Shown: one piece after another, positions 25,827 to 40,394 of the stretch | How the letters are laid out: each line of letters opens with the position of its first letter | Position numbering within the stretch: position 1 is the first letter of the stretch | Assembly: GCA_004154925.1 (NCBI GenBank) | Contig: QJNS01000208.1 | Coordinates: forward strand, 1-64,000 | Length of the DNA: 64,000 bases | Reading direction: 5' to 3' | DNA from: Monosporascus cannonballus | Lineage: Eukaryota > Ascomycota > Sordariomycetes > Xylariales | Notes under the pieces: model-generated | What the model saw: only the letters and a program-made list of their open reading frames with translations | The model's database searches: none | What the model was told of the DNA's origin: nothing | Program-made: the position numbers and the translations under genes

Positions 25827-26270
25827 AAATGGACTTACGAAGAAATCGCGAAGTAAACGGGTTATTTATAACGCCAAATCGAGTTCGCGATAGTTGGTCC
25901 CCTTATATCGCAGTTATATAAAAAGTACCTTATTTTTATTCGCGGCAAGTTTTTTAAATAGTTAAAGGATTTCTTCGACGAAAATCGCCGTTACCGAAAA
26001 CTTCTTTGGCGAAACCTCCGGTTTTTCGTCTCGGGCTTAGATAATTTCGGTAACGATATTATTAATTTTGCGATAAAAGCTTTAGACTTTAATTATAAAA
26101 TACGTCGCCGTACGTTATAATGTAACCGCAAGACGAAAAATAAATATATAGCTTTATTGAAAAATAATTCCGTTTAAAACCTAATCTCGAAAATTGACTT
26201 AAAAGCTTGCCATAATTTATAGTTTTTACTAACGAAACTTAGGCGCATATGAATAATAATTTTATATATT

Positions 26271-26643
26271 TGTCATAGCTCAACGAGCCACAGTCTTCAG
26301 AAACGGTCTGTCATGAACCAACTATAAGTACGCAGTGGAGCAAGTTACGTAAAGAATCACCAACTCACTAGTAGTAAACCAATAAGCCGGATTACCAACT
26401 TACTGGTAATAAGCCAGCAAGCAAAATAAAAATATATACGTTTATTATTTTTATAATTTAAATAAGTTTAATTTATAATAAACCACTTATTAATATTAAT
26501 TGTTTATATTATGTTTTTGCGCTTTTAATATTACGAAACGTAATACGATTATTATATCTATTATTTAAATTCTCATAATAATTTTATCAATATAAACTCG
26601 TACGATTAAAGTTTAATAATTAATTAAACCTTAAGCCGTTATA
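26271..26643 (+). repeat. E2 5' LTR (373 bp)
   Basis: Begins TGTCATAGCTCAACGAGCC and ends CCGTTATA. U3 contains tandem ACCAACTTACTGGTAATAAG-type units. The outer 150 bp is lightly mutated, the inner R/U5 heavily. Confidence 0.86.
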
Positions 26644-29470
26644 TGTTACAAGTTTTTATTTAGTAATATCGTCAAACTTTAAGCAATATCGATTAACGTT
26701 ATGTTTATTAATAAACAGCCCAAATAACCCATTTACCAGGTCCTTAACTACCCGGACACTAAAATAAAATCCGCGGAGGAAAAAAAGAAACCTCGTTTTT
26801 TTTGCAAAGAAATTTTTCGACGACTAGATATTATAAATAAGCGAATTTTCCAACTCGAAAAAAATAATAATGACCTTATAACGTCCTTATAAACCGCTTA
26901 TAAAAAACTTAAGGAAAGAAGAAAAACTTCTAAAATCGGAAAGCTCCTTCAAATAAATCAACTTATTTAATTAAATTTTACCAAAAAATCGAAAAGAATT
27001 CTTAAACTTTTTAAATTTGAATTTTTTAACAGAATTTTAATTAAGTTATAATTTTTTTTAACTTAATATTAAATATATTTTAGGTATTTTCTTATTTAAT
27101 TAATTATGCCTATTATATAAATTAAATTCGTAATCGGACGATTTACCGGAAATGCGGTTATTTAATTTAAGCTTATTATAAAAAAATATTATTTTGCCAA
27201 TTGAAAAACAAAAGCTAAAAATAATGCAAATTTATAATACTTACAAATAATTCGAATAAATATTAACGAAAATTTCAGAAATAATAAATAGAAATTAAAA
27301 ACCGAAATATAAAGTAAATAATTACCAAAAAATTAACATTTAATTACAGCAATACGTTAATTTAGCCAGCCGCTAAGCTGAATTAAAGACAAAAAACATT
27401 AATCATCAAATTTTTCGACGGCTTAAAAAATGCAAAAAAAACTTTTTAAATTTAATTAACCTAATTATTTGTCGAATTATATCGTTATAATAATTAAGAT
27501 TAACGATCGACAGTACGTATAACATATTAAAAATATTTAAAAAAATAATAATAAACTTTAATATACGGCTAATATTAACGCTTTTCGACGTAATAATATG
27601 TTTTACGGCATAAAACTAAAATTTATAAAATTAAACATTATTTACAAAAAGAATTAGAATTAAATTAAATGTTATAATTATAATAAAATAAGACGAAAAA
27701 TAACATAATATAAGACACCTAAAAAGCTCCGTTAAAATAACTGAAAACTAATACTTAAAGAATAATCTAGAGAAAACTAAAAAAACGAAAGCAAATTTAT
27801 TAACATAATTTAGCTTAAGTACATACCGGATTCTCTATAGCGAAAAATATAATAAGAACTATTACGGTAAAAAATTCGATAAAAAATGCAAAAAGCTAGG
27901 AAGCTAGCTTAATAAGTATTATAAGCTTAACAAAAAGCACTATAAAGATAATTATACGAATATTAGAATTAGATAAAAAAATTTATCCCGGAACCCCTAA
28001 TTAATACGGCAAAAAGCACGCCATATATTAATAACGACAAGAATATCCCGATTACAAAATATAAAAATAATATATTTATATACGAATTACCCGCATATAT
28101 TATAAGGATTTAATTTTCTAAACCGTATCGAAAATAACAAAAACGATAAATAATAATATTAATAATTTCGATTTATAACTCTTAAAAATATTTAATAATT
28201 GGCCGAAATAAAAAGCTGGTCCAAAAAAAGTAATACTCGTAAAAAAGACCTTTTTTATTATTATTAATAATATAATTACCAAATAAAAAAAATTAATTTA
28301 ACGTATAATAAAAAAGCGTTAATAAAAATTATTACAGATCTTTATTTCTAGTTAATATTTATTATACATTCTACCGAAAAAATGGTTATTTAAAAATACG
28401 TTAATTTATAAACGAACTTTAAAACGATAATTAAAATAACATATAATAAGCTATAATCGTAAATATAAAAAAATAATTTACTTAACAAAAAAAGGAATTA
28501 AAATAAAATTAAAAGTAATTAATATAATTCGAAAATATAATACGCCGGTAATAACGACAAATATAATAACTTAATACGCTAAATATAAAAACGCAAATAA
28601 AGTTCGATAAATTCGAATAGGAATTAAAAGAAAAAAGTTACTTATAAAAAAGTCGCAAAATAACGAAACTTAAAGAAATTAAAAGGAATTTTTAAAAAAA
28701 AGTTTTAAACGTAATAATAAAAGCCGTTAATAATTTTATCGCTTTAAATATATATATCGGAACATATTAATATATCGTAATAATAAATTACGAAACTTTA
28801 AACGAAAATTATCTTATATCAAGTATAATTAATAAATTAAATTCTTATAAAAATATAAGTTAAAACATTATATAACAATAAATGTCGAAAGTTAAAAATT
28901 CACTTACGATAATAGAAAAATTATATGCGAAATTAATTATTTTAAGATTTTTATTTAAAAATAATATTAAATAATTAATTTCGATATCGTTTTATATGAA
29001 AATTATAATATGATTTTAGGATTATTATCGATACGTTAATACGAAATCTTAATTAATAACGAAATTAACTAAATAAAGTTTATCTTATACCTTAATAATA
29101 TATAAAAAAAATTAAAATCTTAATATTCGATCGATAATAACGATACATACAGGTATAAAAATACGACAAAAACCTTATTAGCTAAAAGGATAAAATACAA
29201 AAAAATATCAGAGAAAAATACGACGTATCGTTATTACAATCAAAACGAAATTAAATGAATTAAATAAAAATTTAAAATAATAATAATAATAACTTTAAAA
29301 ATTAGATAATTTAACTAATGTGCTATTATAATATAATAAATATAAATAGTTCATCAAGAAAAAACTCGATACGAAATTATTAGAATATAACGAATAAAAT
29401 TATAAAATAATCCTTAAAAAATTCTTAACGAAATTTTACCTTGTTTATAACTTTAACAAAAACGAATTAC

Positions 29471-29901
29471 TGTAACGAATTTGTCATATATCCACCTGGA
29501 GGTATAAGCAGTATCCGAAAAGGGTCTTGATTTGCAGGTAACAATAAGGCGAAAAATGATTTAATATATTCGTTAAGGAGATTTTAAGGTATTTCTTTTT
29601 CAATCAGAAAACGATATAATTATTTTTAATTAAAAGCTTAAATTAATAATTAAGGAACGAAAAACTAAGTAGGTAGTTATTTACATAAAAAACCCAAACC
29701 TTATATATTTTTCTTATTTTTCATATTTTTTATGATTTTTGGAGATCTTGAGAGATTATGGTATCTATTATTTACGAATTTCCTGGTATCTTTGGAAATT
29801 GACAGAAACCCGAGGTTTATCCGATGGAAGGTAAAGATCCTGAATATTTCCAACTTCCTGGGCCTCCTTTGGGCCTAGTGGAATCCTTTCTGAATATAAT
29901 A
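29471..29901 (-). repeat. E3 3' LTR (left copy, 431 bp)
   Basis: Plus-strand ends are TGTAACGAATTTG and CTGAATATAATA; in element sense it runs TGTTACGTTC.. to ..GTTACA before RIP. The outer edge (left) is less mutated than the same part of the right copy. Confidence 0.86.
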
Positions 29902-32900
29902 TTATTTTTTTTCCAGGATTTTTATCTCTAAAGAAAGAAAAAATAAGTCCTTAATTTTTTTCTTTTTTTGCGTTATAATATTATATTTAATTATATCGGA
30001 TAAATTTCGAAAACGTATTAAATCTTTTACTAAAAGTTATTACGAATTAATTAAATCGATCTTTTAGTTTGGTTTCGAAGTTATGCCGTATATACGTTAT
30101 TTCGAAAAAAAGCTTTTTTGCAAAATGTTAAAAGGTTAAAAAAACTATTAAAACTATTTGGCGGCCAATATTTAATCCTGCAATAAAAACCATATTTCGT
30201 TTTTATCGTTTAAAAATATCCGGGCCGAAAAGCTCCGGATAAACCGAAAAAAACGTTTAATTATTTAATAATTCTAAAAATTATTTAATCGTATTATTCG
30301 GTTAAATCGTTAATTTGAATAATTATATTCTAAAGGGATATCGTTTATTTAAAGGAGGTTTAAAAATATGGATAAATTAAAAAAATAAGAAAAATTGGAT
30401 GCGGAAAAGGATCATAAAAAAAAGGAATAAATATAACTTACTTCAAAGCTAAATACGTTAATAGAAGTATTTATTTTTTTCAATTAGAACGCCGTAAGGG
30501 TTAATTTAAGTAGGGGACCGTTATCGCTTATAACCTTGGCCGCATTAAAAACGGTCGGTCAGGATTTTGGCGGTAAAACGTCTTAATTAAGTTTATCATA
30601 TTCGTTAAGTAATTAAATGGTTTTTACGTATTTTTTTTATGTAAATATTTTTCTTATTTAATTAAGTACTGGATTTTATTTTTAACTATTTTAAAATCCA
30701 GTATTTATTTAATTTCGTATTTGTCAAAATTTTTTTTAAGTTTTAGGTTTATTTTTAACGGGGCGTTTTTAAGTATTGGTTTAAGTAAAGAAATATGGAA
30801 AATAAGGTGTATTTTTATGTTTTTAGGTAATAACAATTTATAATTAATTTTAAAAATAATTTCGTTAATTTTAAACGGTTTAAACTTTTTGAAATTACGC
30901 TTATTGCTGGGTTTTTTTATTTTGATTTATAAGATATTCGAAATTATGTTTTATTTTTGGCATAATAGGTAAACCTTATTTTTTCTTACTAAAATTAATC
31001 CTTTAATTTTTTTTATTATAATACTGGGTTATCCGTCGTTAAAGGAATTGCAATTTATTTTAAAAACGGGCTTGGATCGTTTTGATTTTTGTAATTAATG
31101 TTTTTATTTTTAGGGCAATTATAATAATTTTTGGTACTTTATTAAACGGTTATTTAAATCGTTTTATTTTTATATTATGTCCGTATACAGTTATATAAAA
31201 AGATACGCCTATATTTTCATTAATTAATATATTGTAAACGATTTATGTTAATAATAAAAATTTTACTTAGTTATTTTGCTAATAATTAACGTAATTTCGC
31301 AAATATTATTTTAAGATTTGGTTTAATATTTCGATTTAGCTATCCGTTTAGGAATAATATATTATTAAGAACTTAAGTTTAGTATTAATTTATTTAAAAA
31401 AGCTAATACCGAATTTTGAAATAAATAACGTATTTCGGTTTAAAACAATCTTTTTAAATATCTTATATTTATTAAAATATTATTTGATAAAAACGTAAGT
31501 TAATTATTTTGCCGTTACATTTTTTTTGAAAAATAAAAAGTATTTATATTTAATAAATTTATTAATAATTACTCATATTCCGTCGTATTCGATTCCAATA
31601 ATTAGGTTTTTAAATAAAGATAAGTTAATAATAAAATCCTAAGTTATAATATTTCATATTTTATTAGGAATATCGGTAAATTGTAATAACCCGTAAGGCT
31701 TATAACGTATTGCCTTAGCCTTATTGTAAACGTTATAATTTTTGATAATTATTTTGACCATACGGCGTAACTTAGAGAAATCGTATTTTTTTTGCAGCCG
31801 TCGAATGGTTTTAAAAATTCCTTAATATTTATGCAATAAGTCCTTATGGAATTCCTTTATGAATTGTTCTTATTAATTTTTAGGAACATAAATTTTGCCA
31901 TAATATAATAATTAATTTTTAGGTTATCCTTTTAGTTGCTAGATTTTTTTTATTTTTTTATATCGTAAAAATTCCGGAACCGTATTAAAAGTTTAATAAT
32001 TAATTTCTTTATTATTTTATATAAATATATAATTTTATCCTTATTATATTATAATATTTGTATGCTTTTTTTGGGAATTTTAAAATTATAATCTTTTTTG
32101 CGATTAAAAATATCCGTTTAAATATTTTTTTTTCCTTTAATATAATATATTTTAAAGTTAAATCTGGACAAAAAAATCCACCATTTTTCATATCGTTTAT
32201 TTAACTTTTGGGCTTTTATAAATTACGTAAAATTCTTGTAATTAAAGTAAATATCGAAAGATTCTTTTATTCCGCTAAGGAAAAATTCTTATTCCTTAAA
32301 AGCATTAATAATTGCTAATAGCTTTTTATCGTAAATCTGGTATTTAAGTTTTGCATTTCGGAATACTTTAAAGTAATATACTATTAAATATTATTTGCCG
32401 TTATTTTTTTGCTATTCCAAAACTACGCCCAGGGCATATTTTAAAATATCTGTTTTTAATCGTTTCATTTTGTCTAAATTTAGTATCCTTACGATAAATC
32501 CGCTAATAATTATTTCTTTTAATTCCCGGAACGTTTTTTTTGCTTTTTTTAAAAATTCGAATTTTTTCCTAACGTATTCCTTAATAGTAAATTTCGTTAA
32601 AGACCTAATTATATCTTTATATCCCTTAATTAGGTTACGTACGTAATCCGTAAATCCTAAAATTTATCGGATATTTATAACGGTTGCCTTATTAAGGATA
32701 AGTTAATCCTTAATTATTTCTAACTTAAAACGTTAAATTTGAATTTGTCCTAATATAAAAATAAATCCCAAAAAATTTAATTTCTAGATATACCATATAT
32801 TTTTAATAAAATTAATTCGAATATTAATTTCGTCCAAAATTTTAAGTACTTAAACAATATATTTCTTATATTTCTTTAAGGTTTCGAAATAAATAAGGAT

Positions 32901-35900
32901 ATCGTCGAGATAAACAAATACGAATTTATTCAAGAATTATCGGAAAGTAATTATTACCAAATTTTGGAAACTGGCAGAAACGTTAATAAGTTCTATAAGC
33001 ATTACTTTATATTCGTAAAATCTATATATTATCCTAAATACCGTTTTTTATTTTTCTTTTTTGGCCATTTTAATACGGTAATAATTATCGCGAAAATTAA
33101 ACGCTGTAAATTATTTAACTTTATTAACATTTTCCTTTAAAGTATTTATAAAAATTAAAGGATATCCGTTTTTGATCGTAATATTATTTAACTATTTATA
33201 ATTAATTACTTTTCGGTAAATAAGGTTTCCGTTTTTATTAATCCTTTATTTATTATTTTTAATTTTTAGTACCATAAAAATTAAATATTTAATAAAAAAA
33301 TTAAAAAATTAAATATATCTTTTTTTCAAATTTAGTTATATATTTTTCCATAAAGTTTTTAACTTTTCTGGGTTTATATAATAAATCTTATAAAATTTAA
33401 GATAATATTTTTTTTTAATAAATATCCGGTAATCCCATTAACCATATAGCGGTAATTCGTAATTTTCTTTATCTTTAAATAATTTTTTAAATTTTTGATA
33501 TTCCGGAGGTACTATAAAGATTTAATTAAGAACCCGTACTTCCTTAATAATATAATAAATTTTTCGATTATTTTCATTTGGTATTTCGTCCCAGGAAAAT
33601 ATTCGTTTTTTTTAATTAATCCGTAAATTATTAAAATAAAACCAAAATATTTTTAAAATAATGTCGTATCCGGAAATATCAGCGATATCCAGTAAAATAC
33701 GTTCTTAATATCCTTGAATTTATATTAAAAATTTTTCCGTTTTTCGAAAAATTCGTCCATTTTCGTAAATAAATAAACTGCCGTTTACCGTCCGTAATTT
33801 ATAAAATTTTAGCTTATATTTTTAGGAAATCTAATATTTTTCCGTTATTACAGGGAAAATAAAATTATTTTCTGCTCCGGAATTAATTATAGCCTTAAGC
33901 ACCTTACTTTTATATCGAAAAAAGATCTTAATCTAACTGCACGTTTTTTTCGTTACTTCGCATAAAATTTTATTAATTAAGATTTTTCGATATCTTATTT
34001 TCGAAAGCCTTTATAATTTTTTAATTTTTGATAATTTCCGACTTAAACAAACTTTTATTTACGAACTTTTCTAACAACATATTTGGTACATTAATTATTC
34101 TTATACCGGAACCATGTTTTCTTGCCGTACTTGCATTAAGGTTTCAAAATCTGGTTCTTTTCCTGGTTTACCTTTTTATTCCGTATTTCCCGAATTATGG
34201 GATCAAAAAGGTAAATTTCCGAAAAAAATGTTCCTATATTTAGGAATTCGTATTAAATACAAAATATCGGGGAATAATATAGGTATCCTTATAATATAAC
34301 CTTTTAATTCTATTTTAATTTAAGATATAAATAACAAAACCTAAGGTATTTTAACTATTAAGGAATTTCAGTATATTGGTATTTATCGTTTGGTTCGGTA
34401 AAAATCTTATTATTTTATCCGGGCCAAAAATTTTTTTTTTTAACTTTAAAATAAATAAAATAATTATCCTAATAATAAATAATAAAATGTAATAAATCGT
34501 AAGGGTTTACCGATAATATTTTTTTATAAATAATATATTTTAAAAGTTTGCAAAATTTTAAAAATAATTGTCCGTAATTATTAATATTTGGTCGAAATTA
34601 ACCGTTCTTTATATATATCTTATACTTCTGGAAATCAAGGTAATATTAATATTTTAGCTTTATGGTTATTTTAAAAACCGTTTATCCGGAATAATACTTA
34701 TAGGCTTTAATTTCAAAATCTTAGCAAATAAGATAATTTTTGTACTTTAAGTTATTATTTTAAATTTAAATAATTATGGCAATAATGAATTTTAGCTAAA
34801 AAGAAATCGAACTAATTTCTTTTTTTTTCTTTTTTTGCCTTATTATCGGTTTTTTATTTAGCCGTTCTGGCTTTTTTCTAAGGTTAAGGAATTTTTCTTT
34901 TTTTGGAATTTCTTTTAGCGGGGGAATAATATTTATTCTTAAAATGCCCCTTTTTGCTATAATTAAAACATTTTACTTTAAACTTATTTTTCTTAGGTTT
35001 TTTCGAAACGGAACTTGCTTTCTTTTAAAGCTTACCTTTATCCTTTTTGGTTTGGTTACTGGAGCTTTTATCGTTATTTCGTTTATCGGTCCTCTTTTTT
35101 TCGAAATACCGATTAAAAGTTCGTCGGTCGGCGATAATAACCTTATTTATATATTTTGTAAAAAATTTCATCTTAAATTTTATATATAATTCGTTTTTAA
35201 CTTAAGGCTTTAAATTATTATAATAAAAATAAAATAACGCATTTTTTAATAAATTCGATATAACGGCCAAACGGTTAAATTTTATCGTATATTCAGATAT
35301 TAACCTAGTTTAATAAAAAAATAAAATTACTTAATAACATTTTATTTTTTATCGGGATTACCGAATAAAACGCGTATTTTTTCTTTAAAGTTTTTGTAAT
35401 CGTTAAAAATATAATTAATAAAGTTTAAAAATTCCTTTAGATATTTTTTGAAATAATCCGTTAAAATAAGTTCGAATTATTGGCAAATTCGTCCGATTAA
35501 TAATTAAAAGATAACTATTACTTTTTGATATTCCTCCGGCAAAAAATTCTTATAAAACTTAAAATAAAGCTTTGCTTAAATTAAAAATTTATTAAGGTCT
35601 TTTAATCCGTTATAAGGCTTAAAAAGAATTAGTTTATAACCTTTAACGTTTAGCATTTTATAGTAACTAAGGGGTAAAATAATTCCTTCCCATATCCGAA
35701 TTACGCCGAACAATAACAAAATCAAGGCTTTTTCTTACGTTCGCCTTAGGTCCAGCGAAAGGGGTCGGTAACCGGCCCCTTAGCTTCGCCTTTTAGGGAA
35801 GCCAAATTAAGGAAAAACTAGTTTTTTTCCTTTTGTAAACCGAGCATTTTCTTTTTTTAGGGTTCGGACTTTTGCTACTAAGGCATTTAATTTCTCCTTT

Positions 35901-36287
35901 ATAATAAGTTCTTTTTTTTTGGCTTTTGGCCCCATATTTTTCTTTAACCTTTTCCTTAACCGCTTTTTTTTCCGATTCCTTTTCCTGGATTTTAATAATG
36001 TCCTTAAGAGCCGGGATAAGTTACTATCTAGGTTGCAAAAATAACAAACCTCCTTAAGATCGAATAATAAAAGGTGTTATATTATTAATTAATTAGAAAA
36101 CTTTTTTAATAAAAAGTAAATTATTAAATTTTATTAATAACGTTTCCCTAGCTAATAACGGAAATCGTATATATTATTTGTTTTTTAAACGTTATCCTAT
36201 ATTATCGTTTGTATTAAATTTAAAAAAACTTATGCCTTAATTGGGCAATAAATTATTTATTAATTATTAATCAAAAAACTATTAAAA
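29902..36287 (-). pseudogene. E3 gag-pol (RIP-damaged)
   Basis: Read on the minus strand. Gag lies about 34.9-36.2 kb with a CCHC knuckle in which the second Cys and later positions are altered (KVKCFNYSKKGHF). RT lies around 32.6-33.3 kb with the YLDD catalytic motif preserved at 32901-32912. RNase H begins near 32450 (TDILKYALGVVLE, the DAS-YALG block). The integrase part should lie at about 30.3-32.0 kb, but I could not read it with confidence. Many stops, no long frame. Confidence 0.75.
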
Positions 36288-36718
36288 TATAACAAACTTA
36301 TTATATATTTATCTGGAGGTATAAGTAATATCCGAAAAAGATCTTAATTTGCAAATATTAATAAAGCGAAAAATAATTTAATATATTTATTAAGAAAATT
36401 TTAAAATATTTTTTTCTTAATCAAAAAATAATATAATTACTTTTAATTAAAAGCTTAAATTAATAACTAAAGAATAAAAAATTAAGTAAGTAACTATTTA
36501 TATAAAAAACCTAAACCTTATATATCTTTCTTATTTTTTATGTCTTTTATGGTTTCTGGGAATCTCGAAAAACTATGGTATCTGTCGTTTACGAATCTCC
36601 TAATATCTTTGGAAATTAATAGAGACCCGAGGTTTATCCGATGAAAGATGGAGATCCCGAACGTTTTCAACTTCCTAGGCCTCCTTTGGGCCTAATGGAA
36701 TCCCTTCTGAACGTAACA
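36288..36718 (-). repeat. E3 5' LTR (right copy, 431 bp)
   Basis: Same length as the left LTR. Plus-strand ends TATAACAAACTTATT and CTGAACGTAACA. The outer (right) edge keeps GAACGTAACA where the left copy has GAATATAATA, while its inner edge is heavily RIPed. Confidence 0.86.
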
Positions 36719-39700
36719 ATTACGCATTTTTAAAAAACATCTAGAAAATTGGCTACAAAAAATCGATTTAACTTTTAAAGTTATTAGCAAAATATCCAAT
36801 ATTTTTTATACTTAAAAAAATAGAAAATTACGACTTATAATTGATTATTAATAACTAAACGATATTACTGTTAAAAATCGAACATTATTACTTTTAAATA
36901 CGGAAATAAAAAACCGATTTTATAGAACTAAATAATTTATAATATTCGATTTTAAAAATAATTATAATTTTATTAGGATTAAAAAAATACAAATAAAAAC
37001 TAATTTTTAAAACGAAATACGAATTATTTAAATATTTAATTATACCAATAAGATTTACGAATACACTAACAACTTTTTAACGGATAATAAATTATATATT
37101 ACGAAAATATCTCGATATTTTTATCTTATATTATTTTAATAATATTTTTATTTTTTTGGAAATCATAAAAACATAGGCAAAATACGTTTATAAAACTTTT
37201 TAAGCTTTATAAAACGTAAAATTATTTATTAATACGAAAAAACGTTAATTCTATAAACAGGATATAAAATATCTAGGACATATTATTACTCTAAAATATA
37301 TTAAGATAAACCTTTAAAAATCGCTATAATTACAAAATAACAAACGCTAATAATAATTAAAAAAATACAGACATTATTTGGATGCGTTAATTATTTTAAG
37401 AAATTTATTCGAAACTTTAGCAAAATAATTATACCCTTAATAAATCTTACGAAAAAAAAGTTTAAATAAATGTAAAAAACGAAAAAAATAGTTTAAGATA
37501 TAAAGAATACGATTGCTAACAAATTAGTATTAATTATATACGATTTAAATTACCTCGTTAAATTAAAAACCGATATTTCGAATTATACGTTAAACGTAAT
37601 ATTCGGATAACGAAATAATTAAGGTAAATTATACCATATTATATTTTTTTCGTATAAATTGAAAAAAACTGAATTTAATTACGGTATTTTAAATAAGGAA
37701 TTTATGGCCATTATTATGGCATTTCGAAAATTTAAGTATTTCTTAAAGAAAGGCTTATACCAGATTAAAGTTTATACAGATTATTAAAATTTTACCCGAT
37801 TTATTACGACTAAAAAAAGTTATAAAACGAGAATTAAAATATATAAAAAACTAGCGAGTTTCGATTTCGTTATTATCTATAAGAAAAAATCGGAAAATAA
37901 CAAAGCAAATACCTTAAGCAAATACTTAAACCTTCAACAATTTAGTTAAAATTAATTATATAATTTTCGATACTATTATAAAAGAATATTTACGCCCGTA
38001 ACAAATTACAATAATACGAGCAATATTCTTTAATATATATTAGAAAATCCAGTAATATAATAACGGTTTCCCAGAAACTAAAAAACAAATAAGATATAAA
38101 TACTAGAAAAATATCAAAAAATTCTAATACGAGAGGTATACGAACATTAATTACATAGATATCTAGAAATCTATAAAACTTTAAAACGGTTTTAATACAT
38201 ATATTTTTTTCTTAAAATAAAATTAACGATACAAAAAATCATACTACAATATAATGTTTGTACCAGAGCAAAAACTCGACGATATAAGCTATACGAAAAA
38301 TTACAGCTATTACTAATTACAAAGTAACCATAATACTTAATTATATTCTATTTTATTATTAAATTTGCTATATTAAACAATCTAGTTACGAAAATATATT
38401 ACAATACCATTTTTGTAATTATTGACGGATTTACGAAATTTTCTTATTTTTTACTATATTACAAAAATATAAATGCCGAATAAATAACATATATTTTTTT
38501 CAGAACTATTTTTAACATATACGGATTATTAATAAAAAGTATTTTAAATAAAGAATTAACATTGGTATTAAAGTTTTAACAAAATCTAATAACATAAATT
38601 AACTTAAATTACAAATTATTTAACGTATTTAAACCTTAAACAGACAAATAAATAAAACGAATAAATTAAACTTTGAAAATTTATTTACCATATTACATTA
38701 ATTACGAACAAAATAACTGGGTTAAAAAATTATTAATTATACAATTAATTTGCAATATTAACTATTACAAAAATATCAAAATAATATTAACGAACGCAAA
38801 TATTGGATTTATTTCAAAAATTTATAAAAAAGTACGTAACGACGGCCCAATTAATATTAAAATAATTCTTATATCAAAATAATTACGATAATTATGCCAG
38901 GAAATAAAAATAGAATTAAAATTCGTACAAAATGAAATAAGCAAATACTATAACCAAAAAAGATAAAAAAGATTAACTTTCAAAAAAGGGGAAATAATTT
39001 TCCTTGTTACAAAAAATATTTAAACAAAACGACCCAGAAAAAAACTCGATTTTAAATATATCGGCCTATATAAAGTTATTAAAAAAAATCTAAGAAAATA
39101 ATTATTAATTAGGATTTCTACCATAAGTTAAATTTTATTTAATTGTTTTATATTTCCTTATTCGAATTAACAGCGGATATAATTAAGATATATACGGCAC
39201 AAAACGACGAAACAATAAAAAACGAATAAGTATATAAGATGGAAAAAATCTTCGACATACGAAAACGAAACGGACTTACCCAGTATCTAATCAAATAGCA
39301 AAAATTTCTAAATTCCGAAAACACCTAGAAACCAGCCAAAAATCTTATTGGCGCTCAGCGTCTGTTAAAGAACTTTTACCAATAACGACGGAACTACTCG
39401 AAATAACGGCATCCCAGTCTATAAGATCCAAAAAAGGAGCCCTTGGTTTACCGTATTTCAATTAATAACGTTTACCCTACCTAAAGCCTAAACCTCGACC
39501 ATAAATTCTAACTTTAACTGCGCAAAATCGTTGGAATCGTTTAAGAATTAAAAAGCACGATTAACAAATTTCGTACCTTAGGATTAATAGTGCTAGCGCT
39601 AACGACATATACGAAAAAAAAACGCGTAAAAGCTTTAAATAAGAATTTTTCAATTATTAGCTTTTTCTTTGTTAATCTTTTCGACTCTCCAATATAACAA

Positions 39701-39986
39701 TTAATTATAAAAATAAGGACTCTTATTTTATCGTACGAACGGCCTTAGCGAACACATTTTTTACAACGAAAAACCCCATTTATTATTTAGTAATTAAACT
39801 GCCCGACAAAATAAAAAAAAAGGTATCGCGTTAAAACCTTCGAATTCACTTACATTAACCAAGGCAAATCGCTGTTCGGATTTACGAAAACGACATTTCA
39901 ATATACCAGAAAACATATTAAATAAATATAAAAAGCATACCGAAAAAAAATTTCTTGAGAGCAAAATTTGTAAAAGGGAAAAATCG

Positions 39987-40394
39987 TATCATAATCTAAC
40001 GAGCTACGGTTTCCAAAAACGGTCTGTTATAAACCAACCATAAGTACGCGGTAAGGCAAATTACGTAAATGATTACTAACTTACTGGTAATAAGCTAATA
40101 AGCCGGATTACCAACTTATTAATAATAAACCAGTAAGCCGGATCACCAATTTACTAGTAATAAGCTAATAAGCAAAATAAGGATATATATGCTTATTATT
40201 TCTATAATTTAGATAATTTCAGCTTGCAACAAACTACTTATCAATACTAATCGTTTACAATACGCTTTTGCGCCCTTAATATTACGAAACGTAATACGAT
40301 TACTGTATTTATTGCTCAGATTTCCACGATACTTCTGCCAATATAAACCGGTACAACTAAGGTTTAATAATTAGTTAAACCCCAAGCCGTCATA
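39987..40394 (+). repeat. E2 3' LTR (408 bp)
   Basis: Begins TATCATAATCTAACGAGC and ends GCCGTCATA. It is 35 bp longer than the 5' LTR, consistent with one extra ACTAGTAATAAGC-type U3 unit. Outer U5 is lightly mutated. Confidence 0.86.

Larger units (their letters stand above)
29471..36718 (-). mobile_element. E3: Ty3/gypsy element nested in E2, opposite orientation
   Basis: 7248 bp with TSD ATTAC at 29466-29470 and 36719-36723. Two LTRs of exactly 431 bp. The coding order is on the minus strand: Gag zinc knuckle near 34940-34980 (KCFNYSKKGH), RT with intact VFVYLDDILIYF (YLDD at 32901-32912), RNase H TDILKYALGVVLE near 32400-32450. It differs in LTR sequence from E1/E2/E4 and is a separate family. 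It is the youngest layer in the M1 stack, yet already RIPed. Confidence 0.87.
26644..39340 (+). pseudogene. E2 gag-pol (RIP-destroyed, interrupted by E3)
   Basis: Readable only as motif fragments. The reading runs to about 29470, is broken by E3, and resumes at 36724, where the sequence on both sides matches the uninterrupted E1 region near 22090-22110. RT active site YxDD has become YFNN (37132-37143). Integrase core near 38420 and a chromodomain near 39235-39340 (MEKIFDIRKRNGLTQYLIK) follow. A 69-codon open piece at 38673-38882 (KNDGPINIK-type) is integrase remnant, not a gene. Confidence 0.78.
26271..40394 (+). mobile_element. E2: Ty3/gypsy chromovirus-type element, split by E3
   Basis: 14,124 bp including E3; TSD ATATT at 26266-26270 and 40395-40399. 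LTRs are 26271-26643 and 39987-40394. Without E3 and one ATTAC copy it is about 6.87 kb, close to E1. Same internal family as E1: RT block at 37132-37143 reads YFNN (both catalytic Asp codons now AAT), integrase IIDGFTKFSYFLLYY near 38420, chromodomain about 39235-39340, purine tract before the 3' LTR. It sits in the M1 transposase just after the first catalytic motif. Confidence 0.87.

Noticed and set aside
34028..35189. Open plus-strand frames of 61-81 codons in the AT-rich block
   Set aside because: Antisense to E3 gag-pol, which reads on the minus strand; their Phe/Leu/Ile-rich composition comes from AT bias.
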